Below are positions 47,139 to 55,489 of a stretch of DNA of 64,000 nucleotides, piece by piece. Every line of letters starts with the position of its first letter. The stretch's first letter is position 1. Source of the stretch: Myxococcota bacterium (GTDB taxonomy: Bacteria > Myxococcota_A > UBA796 > JAFGLY01); NCBI GenBank assembly GCA_024276675.1, contig JAJRWT010000086.1, positions 1 through 64,000 on the forward strand. Reading direction: 5' to 3'. The translations under genes were made by a program, and so were the position numbers. The notes below the pieces were generated by a model, which searched no databases, was not told the DNA's origin, and worked only from the letters and a program-made list of their open reading frames with translations.

Positions 47139-47783
47139 TCACCGGCGGGCATGGGCGGGTGACAGGTTGCGTTGCAGCACCAGTATTCCGATGAACACCA
47201 CGAACCACATCTGGGTCAAGACCGCTCCCACCACCACCAGCACCGCCAGGGTCAGGGAGCTGGTCTTTACGATGCGCTCCACCGTGACAGGTTGCACCCT
47301 GGCGGCCAGCAGGCCGTAGACCAGGATCATACCGCCGTCCATGGGTCTCATGGGGAGCAGGTTGAACAGGCTCCAGAAGATGTTGATCCATGCCAGGTAC
47401 TGGAGCGCCAGCGCCAGCGAATGGGAGGGGGTGGGCAGCAGGACGATGGCCAGGATGGCGAGGAGGCCCAGCGACAAGCCCGCTCCGGGACCGGCGGATG
47501 AGATCAACAGGCCCTGGCGAGCGCTGCGGGCGGGACTGTGGCTGGTCAACCCACCGAAACCGTGAAGCACGATGCGACACGGCCCCAGACCCAGACGCCT
47601 GGCGGCAAACGCGTGCCCGAGTTCGTGGACCAGTATTGAACCGAAGAGCACCACCACCAGGATGGCTCCCCCCAACAGGGCGTCGGGCCCGCTGCTGGCT
47701 CTGCTCAACAAGACCAGACCAACGATCAGCCACGCCGTGGTCTGCACTTGAACCGGGAAACCGGCGATCTTCAGGCTGGTCAT
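47139..47783 (-). CDS. Site-2-type M50 membrane metalloprotease
   Basis: A 214-residue membrane protease of the rhomboid-unrelated S2P/M50 family. HELGHAFAARRLG is the zinc motif in the second helix, and NLLPMRPMDGG is the third-ligand region (N-x-x-P-x-DGG). Five or six hydrophobic segments surround them. It lacks PDZ or CBS domains, so it belongs to the minimal group. Its ATG 47783 overlaps the stop of the upstream gene as ATGA. The cleaved substrate is not evident; the upstream membrane protein is a candidate partner. Confidence 0.85.
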   Translation of the reverse strand: MTSLKIAGFPVQVQTTAWLIVGLVLLSRASSGPDALLGGAILVVVLFGSILVHELGHAFAARRLGLGPCRIVLHGFGGLTSHSPARSARQGLLISSAGPGAGLSLGLLAILAIVLLPTPSHSLALALQYLAWINIFWSLFNLLPMRPMDGGMILVYGLLAARVQPVTVERIVKTSSLTLAVLVVVGAVLTQMWFVVFIGILVLQRNLSPAHARR

Positions 47784-48454
47784 TTGTTTTGCTCCGATTG
47801 CGTACCCGAGCTGCCGGCCTGGTCCTGCTGGCCCGCGGTGCTGGGCCCGGGGCTGGACGACACGGGTACGTGCATGACGTCCAGGGCGGCGAACCAACCC
47901 ATCAACGCCACAAAGAAGAGCACCACCACCGACGCGGTCAAGATACTGTTGACGGTGTTGAGACGGTCCAGACGAAAGAGCAGATCCTGTATCCTGGATT
48001 CCAGGAGATCGCGGATGCCGTCTTGCTGTTCCAGGTAGAGGGCCAGGGCCTCGGCCGGGTCTTCCCGAAGAGGCAGATCCGGGATGGACTCCACCACGTC
48101 CTTCAGATCGGGGCCGGCTCGTACCGCGTGACCTGGAAGCAGCTTGCCGATCTCGGGAGCCGAGGGGTGATGCGAGAAATCCGACAGCAGCCGCTCCAAC
48201 TCTGCCATCTTCGCTTGAACGCCCTGGGAGTTTTCTTCCCTGGTGAACAGCAACAACTCGTAGATGGCGTCGTGCAGCTCGAAGGTGCCTGGAAGATCCT
48301 TGTGGGCGTTGAAACCAGCCAACAAGGACTCCAGGAACGGGATGGAGTCCTTGTTTGGCGGGTGTGTGTTGGCAGGATCTCGGGCCAGGGGCTCTCCAGG
48401 CAGTACCTTCGTCAAGCCCGGTATATAACTGCTCTGGTCCGCCAGACATTCCAT
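47780..48454 (-). CDS. Single-pass membrane protein of unknown function
   Basis: A 224-residue protein, mostly helical and acidic, with no signal peptide. One transmembrane helix near the C-terminus (NSILTASVVVLFFVALMGWFAALDV) is followed by a short Ser/Gly/Gln tail. A tail-anchored topology with a cytoplasmic N-terminal domain is likely. The stop overlaps the M50 protease start, so it may be the protease substrate or regulator, in the manner of intramembrane-cleaved anti-sigma factors; this is inference, and no anti-sigma motif is visible. Confidence 0.6.
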   Translation of the reverse strand: MECLADQSSYIPGLTKVLPGEPLARDPANTHPPNKDSIPFLESLLAGFNAHKDLPGTFELHDAIYELLLFTREENSQGVQAKMAELERLLSDFSHHPSAPEIGKLLPGHAVRAGPDLKDVVESIPDLPLREDPAEALALYLEQQDGIRDLLESRIQDLLFRLDRLNTVNSILTASVVVLFFVALMGWFAALDVMHVPVSSSPGPSTAGQQDQAGSSGTQSEQNK

Positions 48455-48607
48455 ATTTCCCAGAACGGTACCACGAACCGGCTCTCCCGGCAGATGGAGT
48501 GTTCCCCCGGAAACAGACCTCCCGCCCCCTTCATGGACCCAGAGATTCAGCGGACAAAGCTGTGTTCCCTTTCACGGCTCCTTCATCGTGCTCTGTTCGT
48601 GCCGGTG

Positions 48608-48636
48608 TTGACAGATTGGCACGGCGGTAGTAGGTT
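48608..48636 (+). promoter_or_regulatory. Candidate sigma-70 promoter for the small basic protein
   Basis: TTGACA (48608-48613), a 17-base spacer and TAGGTT (48631-48636) lie 60 bases before the ATG of the small basic gene. The -35 is perfect; the -10 is weak. The rest of 48455-48695 shows nothing else. Confidence 0.4.
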
Positions 48637-48695
48637 GCCGCTCCGTCGGTCTGCACCCCAGATGGGACCACTCACTTTTTTCGGAGATCAGCAAC

Positions 48696-48875
48696 ATGGC
48701 TTCCAACTCCAAGGTCACCAAGTTCAGGCGCAAGCTGCGCAGGGCCAAGGCCGGCCGCGCCGGCAAGACCCGCCGCAGGCTCCACGGCACCACTCCGGTC
48801 TTCCCCATCCACACCCCGGAAGCCGACGCCAACGCCCCACAGCAGGCCAAACCAGTAGAACCCAAGGCCGACTGA
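48696..48875 (+). CDS. Small basic protein (59 aa), function unknown
   Basis: A 59-residue protein, MASNSKVTKFRRKLRRAKAG then RAGKTRRRLHGTTPVFPIHT and an acidic/Pro tail ending KPVEPKAD. The first half is highly basic, like small RNA- or ribosome-binding proteins; the GTTPVFPIHTP segment looks like a conserved linear motif. ATG 48696 has GGAG nine bases upstream and a good promoter lies 60 bases before it, so expression is plausible. It stands alone between divergent and convergent neighbours. No family name is certain. Confidence 0.6.
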   Translation: MASNSKVTKFRRKLRRAKAGRAGKTRRRLHGTTPVFPIHTPEADANAPQQAKPVEPKAD

Positions 48876-48967
48876 ATCCCGGCCGTTGTCCCGAACCAGG
48901 CGGCCCCTGCTCCCCTGGGCTATTCCTCGTGTCCTCATGAGCGAGTGCGTACAGGGGCACGGCGTAG

Positions 48968-50755
48968 CTATGCCAGCCCCACCCTGACCAGGTCGTGCAT
49001 GTGAACTGCCCCCACCGGGCGTCTCTGCCCATCCAGCACGGGCAGGATCGTGATGGCGGCATCTTCCATGAGCCGGAGGGCCGTGGCGGCCAGGGCGTCC
49101 GCAGTGATGGTGCGTGGTGTCCGGATCATCACCTGCCCCATTTCCATGTCCAGCACCCGCTCCTGCTGCTGCAACAAGCGCCTGAGATCGCCGTCGGTGA
49201 AGATGCCCTTCAAGACCCGCCCAGCATCCACCACGAACAAGCTGCCCAGCCTCTTGGAAGACATTGTTTCCAGGGCCTTTCGCAGCCTGGTGTCCTGCCG
49301 CACCAGCGGCAGGGCGTCGCCCCGGTGCATGAGATCTTCCACCGTCCACGAAAGCCTTCGGCCCAGGCTGCCGCCGGGATGGAAGATGGCGAACTGCTCC
49401 TCTCCGAAGCCGCGCATCTTCACCAGGACAGTGGCCAGGGCATCGCCCATGGCCAACATGGCGGTGGTGCTGGCGGTGGGGACCAGGTCCATTGGGTCGG
49501 CCTCGCGGGACACGGCCACGTCCAGCACGACATCGCTGTGTGCCGCCAGTGTGGATGCGGGTTTGCCGGTCAGTGAGAGTATGCTGGCGCTCATTCGCTT
49601 GAAGTGGGGGAGCAGGCGCAGTACCTCGTCGGTCTCGCCGCTGTTGCAGAAAACCATCAGGAGGTCGCCGGTGGACACCAGCCCCAGGTCGCCATGCCAT
49701 GCGTCGGCGGGATGCAGGAACGTGGCGGGCGTGCCGGTGCTGGCCAGGGTGGCTGCCACCTTTCGCGCCACCAACCCCGATTTGCCCATGCCCGTCACGA
49801 TGACCCTGCCCTGGCAGTTCAACAGGAGTTCCACGGCCCGGACGACGGAGCTGTCCAGCCTGGCCTGGATCTCGCGCAGCCCCTCTCGTTCGAGTTCGAT
49901 GATACTGCGGATCTCCTGGATGACGTCCGTTCGTCCAGTCCCTACGGCGTTGGTACCTGGCTCGTGGAGGCCGCCGGATTCCAGCAGCATGGCCTCTACC
50001 CGGGCCAGGTCTGCGGGAGTATCCACTCCCAGGCTCTGGTGGTGGGTTTCCACCACACGAATCTTCATGCCATGCTCCAGGGCCCGAAGCTGCTCCAGAG
50101 ACTCGACCATCTCCAGCGGGGTGGGAGACAACGCCGCCAGCCGCAGCAGCGCATCGCGGCGATATGCGTATATTCCAACGTGGGCATGACAGATTGGAGA
50201 GCCCCCTGCCGTTTCGCCAGGCGCGGAATGCCATTTCCCCTGCCGCGGAATGGGCGCCCTGGAGAAAAACAAGGCGTCGCCCCGCAAGTCCATCACGACC
50301 TTGGCAACTCCCGGGTCGTCGGCCACCCGCGGGTCGCCTACGGGCCTTGCCGCGGTGGCCATGAGAACTGTGGGATCCTTGAGCATGGATTCCAGCAGGG
50401 AGTCGATGAGAGCAGGCTCGATGAGCGGTTCGTCACCCTGCACGTTCACGTATATTTCCGCTGGTATGGCCCTGGCCACCTGGGCCAGGCGCTCGGTTCC
50501 GTTGCGATGCCGGCTGGAGGTCATTTGTACCGCGATGCCGTATTGCTGGCAGACCTCCTGGATCTTGCTATGGTCGGTTGCCACCAGCACGCGGTCCAGG
50601 CTGGAGAGCATGGCCTGCCGGGCAACCCGCACCACCATGGGGATCCCGGCGATGAGCTGGAGGGGCTTGCCGGGGAAGCGAGTGGAGGCGTAGCGAGCTG
50701 GAATGACGCCCAGAGCCCGAGTCGCCTGGTGGCTGCCTGGAGGATAATTGGTCAC
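48968..50755 (-). CDS. Fused CMP-Kdo synthetase / arabinose-5-phosphate isomerase (KdsB-KdsD)
   Basis: A 595-residue fusion. Residues about 15-255 are KdsB: VIPARYASTRFPGKPL, RNGTERLAQVA, NVQGDEPLIEP and HVGIYAYRRDALL (CMP-Kdo synthetase signature). Residues about 290-420 are a KpsF/GutQ SIS domain (GRVIVTGMGKSGLVARKVAA, HPADAWHGDLGL, FCNSGETDEVL), followed by a CBS pair (about 470-595). The isomerase makes arabinose-5-phosphate, the first Kdo precursor, and KdsB activates Kdo for lipid A. The chain links the first and last steps of the pathway. GTG 50755 overlaps the TatD stop (GTGA), with GGAAGG five bases before. Confidence 0.9.
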   Translation of the reverse strand: MTNYPPGSHQATRALGVIPARYASTRFPGKPLQLIAGIPMVVRVARQAMLSSLDRVLVATDHSKIQEVCQQYGIAVQMTSSRHRNGTERLAQVARAIPAEIYVNVQGDEPLIEPALIDSLLESMLKDPTVLMATAARPVGDPRVADDPGVAKVVMDLRGDALFFSRAPIPRQGKWHSAPGETAGGSPICHAHVGIYAYRRDALLRLAALSPTPLEMVESLEQLRALEHGMKIRVVETHHQSLGVDTPADLARVEAMLLESGGLHEPGTNAVGTGRTDVIQEIRSIIELEREGLREIQARLDSSVVRAVELLLNCQGRVIVTGMGKSGLVARKVAATLASTGTPATFLHPADAWHGDLGLVSTGDLLMVFCNSGETDEVLRLLPHFKRMSASILSLTGKPASTLAAHSDVVLDVAVSREADPMDLVPTASTTAMLAMGDALATVLVKMRGFGEEQFAIFHPGGSLGRRLSWTVEDLMHRGDALPLVRQDTRLRKALETMSSKRLGSLFVVDAGRVLKGIFTDGDLRRLLQQQERVLDMEMGQVMIRTPRTITADALAATALRLMEDAAITILPVLDGQRRPVGAVHMHDLVRVGLA

Positions 50756-51621
50756 GCTGACCTTCCTGGCGGCGCTGGGAGCAGCGGCGGCAGGCCGAAG
50801 AAGCGCCTGGTGTTGCGAGTGGTGAGGGCGGCGGCCTGGTCCAGCGTGATGCCCCGAAGACGAGCGATCTCGGCCAGCGTATAAAGCAGCATGGCGGGCT
50901 GGTTGCGATGCCCACGCCATGGAACGGGTGTAAGAAAGGGCGAGTCGGTTTCCACCAGCAGCCGGTCCCCAGGCACTGCCGCGGCCACGCGCCGCATGTC
51001 ATGAGCGCCGGGGAAGGTGACTACCCCGGGAATGGAGATGAAAGCTCCCAGCTCCACCAGGCGCTCCATGCGGGCCAGGTCACCGCTGAAACAATGGAAG
51101 AGCACCCCCCGACCCTGGAAGGCGCCGCATGCTTGCAGGATGTCCAGGGACTCGGCCCCGCTTTCACGGTCATGGACAACCAGGGGCATGGCCAGTTCAA
51201 GGGCCAGCTCTGCCTGGTAGCGGAACACCCGCCTCTGCACGGGCCTCGGAGAACGATCATAGTGGAAATCCAGCCCTGTTTCACCGATGCCCACAACCTG
51301 TGGCGACGCCGCCAGGCCAGCGAGGTCCCGGCCCATGGTTGGAGTCCATTGGCTGGCGTCGTGGGGATGCAGCCCCACCGTGGCCCAGATCCTGCCAGGG
51401 TACCTCTCGGCCACCCGCATGGCGATGCCGGCGCTAGCTGACCCATAGCCCGAACCTATGGCCACGAGACCCCGCAGACCCGCGGACCAGGCGCGTTCGA
51501 TGAGCTGGTCCAACTGTTCCACGCCCCCAAGGGATTCGGGATCCAGGTGGCAATGGCTGTCAATCACCGGCTCCACCACGACGGGCAGCGGTGGACGCTT
51601 CCTGTTCTTCCTGGAGGACAT
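50752..51621 (-). CDS. tatD: TatD-family metal-dependent DNase
   Basis: A 289-residue TatD hydrolase. IDSHCHLDPES is the first metal site, VGIGETGLDFHYDR the second, LVVHDRESGAE the third, FHCFSGD the fourth, and LLVETDSPFLTPVPWRG the last, with the family NQPA motif. It is a 3'-5' exonuclease-type metalloenzyme linked to DNA repair. ATG 51621 has GGAG nine bases upstream; a TTG at 51660 overlapping the holB stop would add 13 residues. It lies between holB and the kdsB-kdsD fusion, all on one strand, as in many genomes. Confidence 0.9.
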   Translation of the reverse strand: MSSRKNRKRPPLPVVVEPVIDSHCHLDPESLGGVEQLDQLIERAWSAGLRGLVAIGSGYGSASAGIAMRVAERYPGRIWATVGLHPHDASQWTPTMGRDLAGLAASPQVVGIGETGLDFHYDRSPRPVQRRVFRYQAELALELAMPLVVHDRESGAESLDILQACGAFQGRGVLFHCFSGDLARMERLVELGAFISIPGVVTFPGAHDMRRVAAAVPGDRLLVETDSPFLTPVPWRGHRNQPAMLLYTLAEIARLRGITLDQAAALTTRNTRRFFGLPPLLPAPPGRSA

Positions 51622-51656
51622 GTGGCCAGACTCCGTGATGCCGTGTTTCGGCCAGC

Positions 51657-52697
51657 TCAACGGGATGTTGGGCGCAAGCGGTGTGCTCCCAGTTCCGTGG
51701 CCAGGCAGGAAAGGAGGGCTTCAAAAACTACCTTGGTGGTGACGTTCAGCTCCAGGCGGCGGCGCGCCACTTCCAGTGCCTGCTCAACCCTGCGCACCCC
51801 GCCCGGCCAGAGAGCACCGGCCCATGAGCGAAGCGTGCTTTCGTGCTGGGGCAGCAGGATACCTGCGTCCCGCCCCACCGCAACGAGCGTGCAGTCCCTC
51901 AGGAGCACCTGGAGCGCCTCCAGGCACAGCTCCACGCGCTTCATGCGCGCTGCTCGATCACCCGTTCCCAGCTTGTCAGCGTAGTCGAACAGCTCTGCTG
52001 GACCGGCGGAAATGGCTTCCAGGAGGCCCTGGACGGATTCCTCCAGTTCATCTGCCCTGCCCTGGGCCAGTTGAAGCGCCAGCCCGGGCGAACCGAATGC
52101 CTGCCTGGCCAGGAGATCTGCCCCATGTATGCCCCTGGTCTGCAACCATTCCACGAGATCCGCGTGATCCACCGCGCTGAAACGCAGCCTGAGGGAACGG
52201 GACAGCACGGTGGGGAGCAGGGAAGCGGAGTTGGACGATATTAGCACGAAGCCGGTACCTGGAGGTGGCTCCTCCAGAGTCTTCAACAGGGCATTGGTGG
52301 CCTCCGCCCTGGTACGTTCGGCGGGATCCACGATGATCATGCGGTACCTGGCACTGTGGCGGTGAAGCTGCAGCTTGCCCATCAGCTCCCTCACCCGGGC
52401 CACCGTGATTATTCCGGAGAGGCTGTCCGCGGCGGGGCTCAAGTGGAGTACGTCCGGGTGAACACCCCTGGCGATGAGGCGGCAGGAGGAGCAGGTTGTG
52501 CAGGGGACTTCCCGGCCCTGGCCCTGGCAGTTGACCGCCATGGCCAAGCGCAGGGCCACGGTGGCCTTGCCGACGCCCTGGGGCCCTTCGAAAAGGTAGC
52601 AATGGTGGAGCTGGTCTTCACGAGCCGCGGCCCACAAGCGAGAACAGATCCGCTGGTGGCCCAAGATATCGGAATAGCCTGGAGCGATGGTGGGCAT
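51657..52697 (-). CDS. holB: DNA polymerase III subunit delta' (HolB)
   Basis: A 346-residue clamp-loader subunit. It has Walker A GPQGVGKATVALRLA, the zinc Cys cluster CTTCSSCRLIARGVHPDVL, NALLKTLEEPPPGTGFVLIS (the SRC-like conserved region) and LLPTVLSRSLRLRFSAV (arginine-containing sensor region). It loads the beta clamp at the replication fork. Start ATG 52697 begins with MPTIAPGYSDILGHQRICSR, standard for the family. Downstream tatD is coupled. Confidence 0.9.
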   Translation of the reverse strand: MPTIAPGYSDILGHQRICSRLWAAAREDQLHHCYLFEGPQGVGKATVALRLAMAVNCQGQGREVPCTTCSSCRLIARGVHPDVLHLSPAADSLSGIITVARVRELMGKLQLHRHSARYRMIIVDPAERTRAEATNALLKTLEEPPPGTGFVLISSNSASLLPTVLSRSLRLRFSAVDHADLVEWLQTRGIHGADLLARQAFGSPGLALQLAQGRADELEESVQGLLEAISAGPAELFDYADKLGTGDRAARMKRVELCLEALQVLLRDCTLVAVGRDAGILLPQHESTLRSWAGALWPGGVRRVEQALEVARRRLELNVTTKVVFEALLSCLATELGAHRLRPTSR

Positions 52698-52870
52698 GAG
52701 GCAAGACTAGCACGGTTGCCCCTCCGTGGCAGCACCCGGGAGTGCCTTCTGGTGACCAGATTCAGCCAGAAACCCCGGCCCAGAGCCAGTGGGTCGGATA
52801 GGAAGCCATGTTCATACCCAGGGGATTCTCGTCCCGATTGAGACCAGCCATCGTTCCACAGGAGGACAAC

Positions 52871-53827
52871 ATGCCAGGAGCCCTTTTCCTGTTGCTTTCG
52901 ATCCCAATGCTGTTGGCTGGCGAACCAGCCTACTACCACCCCGACGACGTGGCCAGCCGCTCCTCCCTGTTCGCCCGCGCCGCGAGAGAGGAATCCACCC
53001 GTTTCGACCTGGTACAACGAAAGCTGGAGCTGGCCGGCTCCCACCTGGATGAACTCGACCGCAACGCCGCCCTGGCCGGAATGATCGCCGATCCGGCATT
53101 CCTGGACTATGCTGGCCAAACAAGAAAGGAGATAACGGGTGCCTTTCTCCGACTCCAGGCATTCGTCGACGTCATGACCGACGACTTCTCCACTACCTTC
53201 GGCTCCGCCCTGGAGCGGGCCTTGCCGCAAGCCACCGCCGGCTACGACGTTGTTGTCTGCAAGGAATCCGGCTTTACGAGCCTCATGGACCGCGAACCAT
53301 GCCCCGGAGAAGATCTGAACCGACTGCTCGCCCAGGCCTTGGACCAGGACCAGGACCTGGCTGCCCAGGTGGACGAAATACTCTCCGTTCCCTGGCCCGA
53401 GCTGGACTTGAAAAGCAGTCCCCTCCAGCCAATAGCCATCACGGGTACGGAACAGACCGTGCGCATGTCCTCCCTGGCAGAGATCCTGTTGGGAGACTCC
53501 ATGGATGTCTTGTTCAATTCCTACCAGCAAGGCATCGCTGCCCTGGAAGAGGACCTGGATTCCCAGGACCCTGCTCGCAAGCAGCAAGCCCTGGAACAAG
53601 GCGAAACGTTCCGCGCCGCCTACGAAGAAGGCATGGCGGCCCTGGGCCGGCAACTGCTCCAGGAACTCCGCTACCACGCCCCCCGCCTGGAAAAGAAGGA
53701 CCTTCCCACCCACCTGGCAATCTGCCCCAATCCACCGGGCATGGGTGGCTGCACGGGAAACGATGTCACCGCGACCGCCATCCCCATCCTGCAGGCTGAC
53801 CGGAAGCTCCGCAGGTCGCTGAAGTAG
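52871..53827 (+). CDS. Secreted helical protein of unknown function
   Basis: A 318-residue protein from ATG 52871 with AGGAGG six bases upstream. The N-terminus, MPGALFLLLSIPMLLAGEPA, is a signal peptide. The mature protein is mostly alpha-helical and acidic, with one C-terminal segment containing two Cys (ICPNPPGMGGCTG) and single Cys residues nearer the middle. There are no recognised motifs. It stands alone between divergent holB and the convergent regulator unit, so it is probably monocistronic. Confidence 0.65.
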   Translation: MPGALFLLLSIPMLLAGEPAYYHPDDVASRSSLFARAAREESTRFDLVQRKLELAGSHLDELDRNAALAGMIADPAFLDYAGQTRKEITGAFLRLQAFVDVMTDDFSTTFGSALERALPQATAGYDVVVCKESGFTSLMDREPCPGEDLNRLLAQALDQDQDLAAQVDEILSVPWPELDLKSSPLQPIAITGTEQTVRMSSLAEILLGDSMDVLFNSYQQGIAALEEDLDSQDPARKQQALEQGETFRAAYEEGMAALGRQLLQELRYHAPRLEKKDLPTHLAICPNPPGMGGCTGNDVTATAIPILQADRKLRRSLK

Positions 53828-53881
53828 GGCTGGCGCAGGCCGCTTTCCGGACAAGGGGCGTAGGTGCAGCGGGCAGGCCTT

Positions 53882-55489
53882 CTATCCACCCGTGCCTTCC
53901 ACGAGCTGGGCCAGTCGTTCGTGGTACGCGATGACATCTCGATATTCGTCGGCGGGAAACAGGCGTGCGAGCCCCCGGTGCGCTGGGGCGAAGTCCGGAT
54001 CCGCCGCCAGGGCCTTGTGGAACAACACAGCGATCTGCTGGGGCGATTCGCCCAGCTCCATCCGGGCCAGGGCCAACCAGGTGTAAATGGCAGGAGAGGA
54101 GACACCTGCCTCCAGGAGATGTGTAGATTTCTCCACGACCTGGTCCCAGGCTCCCACGCCCACCAGGCCCTGGATAGCGGTTTCCATGTCCCGATAGCGC
54201 TGGTCCTGCAGGGATTGGAGCATGGCTTGTTCTTCCGGATGGCTGGTTCCGGTTCCAGCAGCGGCCACCGTATCGGCGGAGCAGGATGGAAGCGCGCCCT
54301 GTGGGGCTGGTTTTTCCAGGTCCGAAAGGCCATGATCGGCCGGATCACTGATGGCCCCGACGGCGTGCAGCCTTGGGCATGTCCCAAGGGCTTCCCAGAG
54401 GGAGAGACCGGCGTACTCGGCGGCTATCCTTACGGTGGCCACGCCGTCCAAAGCCAGCAGGAAACGACGCTGGGGCTCCGTGAGGGGAAGCTCACGCAGC
54501 ACCAGCGCCATGGACCTGCCGGAAACAGGCCTGGCCAACATGGCTCCGGGAACCCAGGGCGCCAACGATGCGGTGGCCTCCCACGCCACCGGTATAGCGG
54601 GAACCATGACTCTGACAGGGTCGCCCATGGGCTCCGGCTCGGGAGACCACTCCAGGCGGCCGCCGGAAAGCTCCAGGACGGACAATGCTCGACGCTTCAC
54701 CTGCGCCTTGATCAAAGCCCTGATGGCCGCAGGAGCCACCAGCCCCCGTCGTACGAGCCTGAAACCCAGCGGAAGAGGCGAGGGTATTCCAAGAAGCTCC
54801 TTCAAGAGTGATTCGCTTATGAGGCCCTCATGCACCGCCATGTGACCCAGGAGATCGCTGTCCCGGGGAGTCGAGGCCGCCACCAGACGCCCTCGCACCA
54901 GGCGGATCTCGGCGAATCCGCCCCGATGATTGCGCCGTATCGAGCCGGTCTCGCCAAGTATTGCCAGGCGTGAAAGCACCCCGATGGCCACATCGGGCGA
55001 AGCTGTTTCAAGGCCAAAAGCCCCTTCCTGCGGTAGAAAAGGCAGATCTCTGGCCAATAGGTCTTGGGTTCTGCCCAGGGACCTTCCAAGCAGCGAGACT
55101 ATCTTGTGGGCGAGGTCCATACCCGTGTACAGACCGGTGGGAGAGATGACGACGTCGAGACCTTCCAGCGTCCCAGCCAGATCCTGGGCTGTGGAGCCAG
55201 CCGCACCCAGGACCACGGCAGGCAGCGCCAGGTCCGGATCCCGGGCGACCATGCGCATGAACTCCGCTCCCTTGCCACCTCCCATGGCAGCGTCCACCAC
55301 CAGCACCCCCCAGGTCCTCTGCCGGACCTTCACACGCGCCTCGCCGTTGGTTCGAGCACACTCCAGTTCGTATCCGACGGCGCTTGCCGCATGGTTCAAG
55401 ACACGCTCCAGAAAGGGATCCGCGGTAACCAGGAGTATAGAGTTGCTTTCACCTGTCACGGCTGCCTCCGTCATGGCCCCCGGGCGCAT
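53882..55489 (-). CDS. Receiver-like / DUF4388 (PATAN) regulator with TPR-like tail
   Basis: A 535-residue cytoplasmic protein. Residues about 17-135 form a receiver-like domain (ILLVTADPFLERVLNHAASA; VLVVDAAMGGGKGAEFMRMV) whose phospho-acceptor Asp is followed by unusual residues. Residues about 155-245 look like DUF4388/PATAN (DVAIGVLSRLAILGETGSIR, GRLVAASTPRDSDLLGHMAV), a signalling module common in Myxococcota motility and polarity proteins. The C-terminal 150 residues are helical, TPR-like. ATG 55489 overlaps the regulator stop as TGATG; Met6 is an alternative. It forms a two-gene unit with the upstream AAA+ regulator. Confidence 0.7.
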   Translation of the reverse strand: MRPGAMTEAAVTGESNSILLVTADPFLERVLNHAASAVGYELECARTNGEARVKVRQRTWGVLVVDAAMGGGKGAEFMRMVARDPDLALPAVVLGAAGSTAQDLAGTLEGLDVVISPTGLYTGMDLAHKIVSLLGRSLGRTQDLLARDLPFLPQEGAFGLETASPDVAIGVLSRLAILGETGSIRRNHRGGFAEIRLVRGRLVAASTPRDSDLLGHMAVHEGLISESLLKELLGIPSPLPLGFRLVRRGLVAPAAIRALIKAQVKRRALSVLELSGGRLEWSPEPEPMGDPVRVMVPAIPVAWEATASLAPWVPGAMLARPVSGRSMALVLRELPLTEPQRRFLLALDGVATVRIAAEYAGLSLWEALGTCPRLHAVGAISDPADHGLSDLEKPAPQGALPSCSADTVAAAGTGTSHPEEQAMLQSLQDQRYRDMETAIQGLVGVGAWDQVVEKSTHLLEAGVSSPAIYTWLALARMELGESPQQIAVLFHKALAADPDFAPAHRGLARLFPADEYRDVIAYHERLAQLVEGTGG

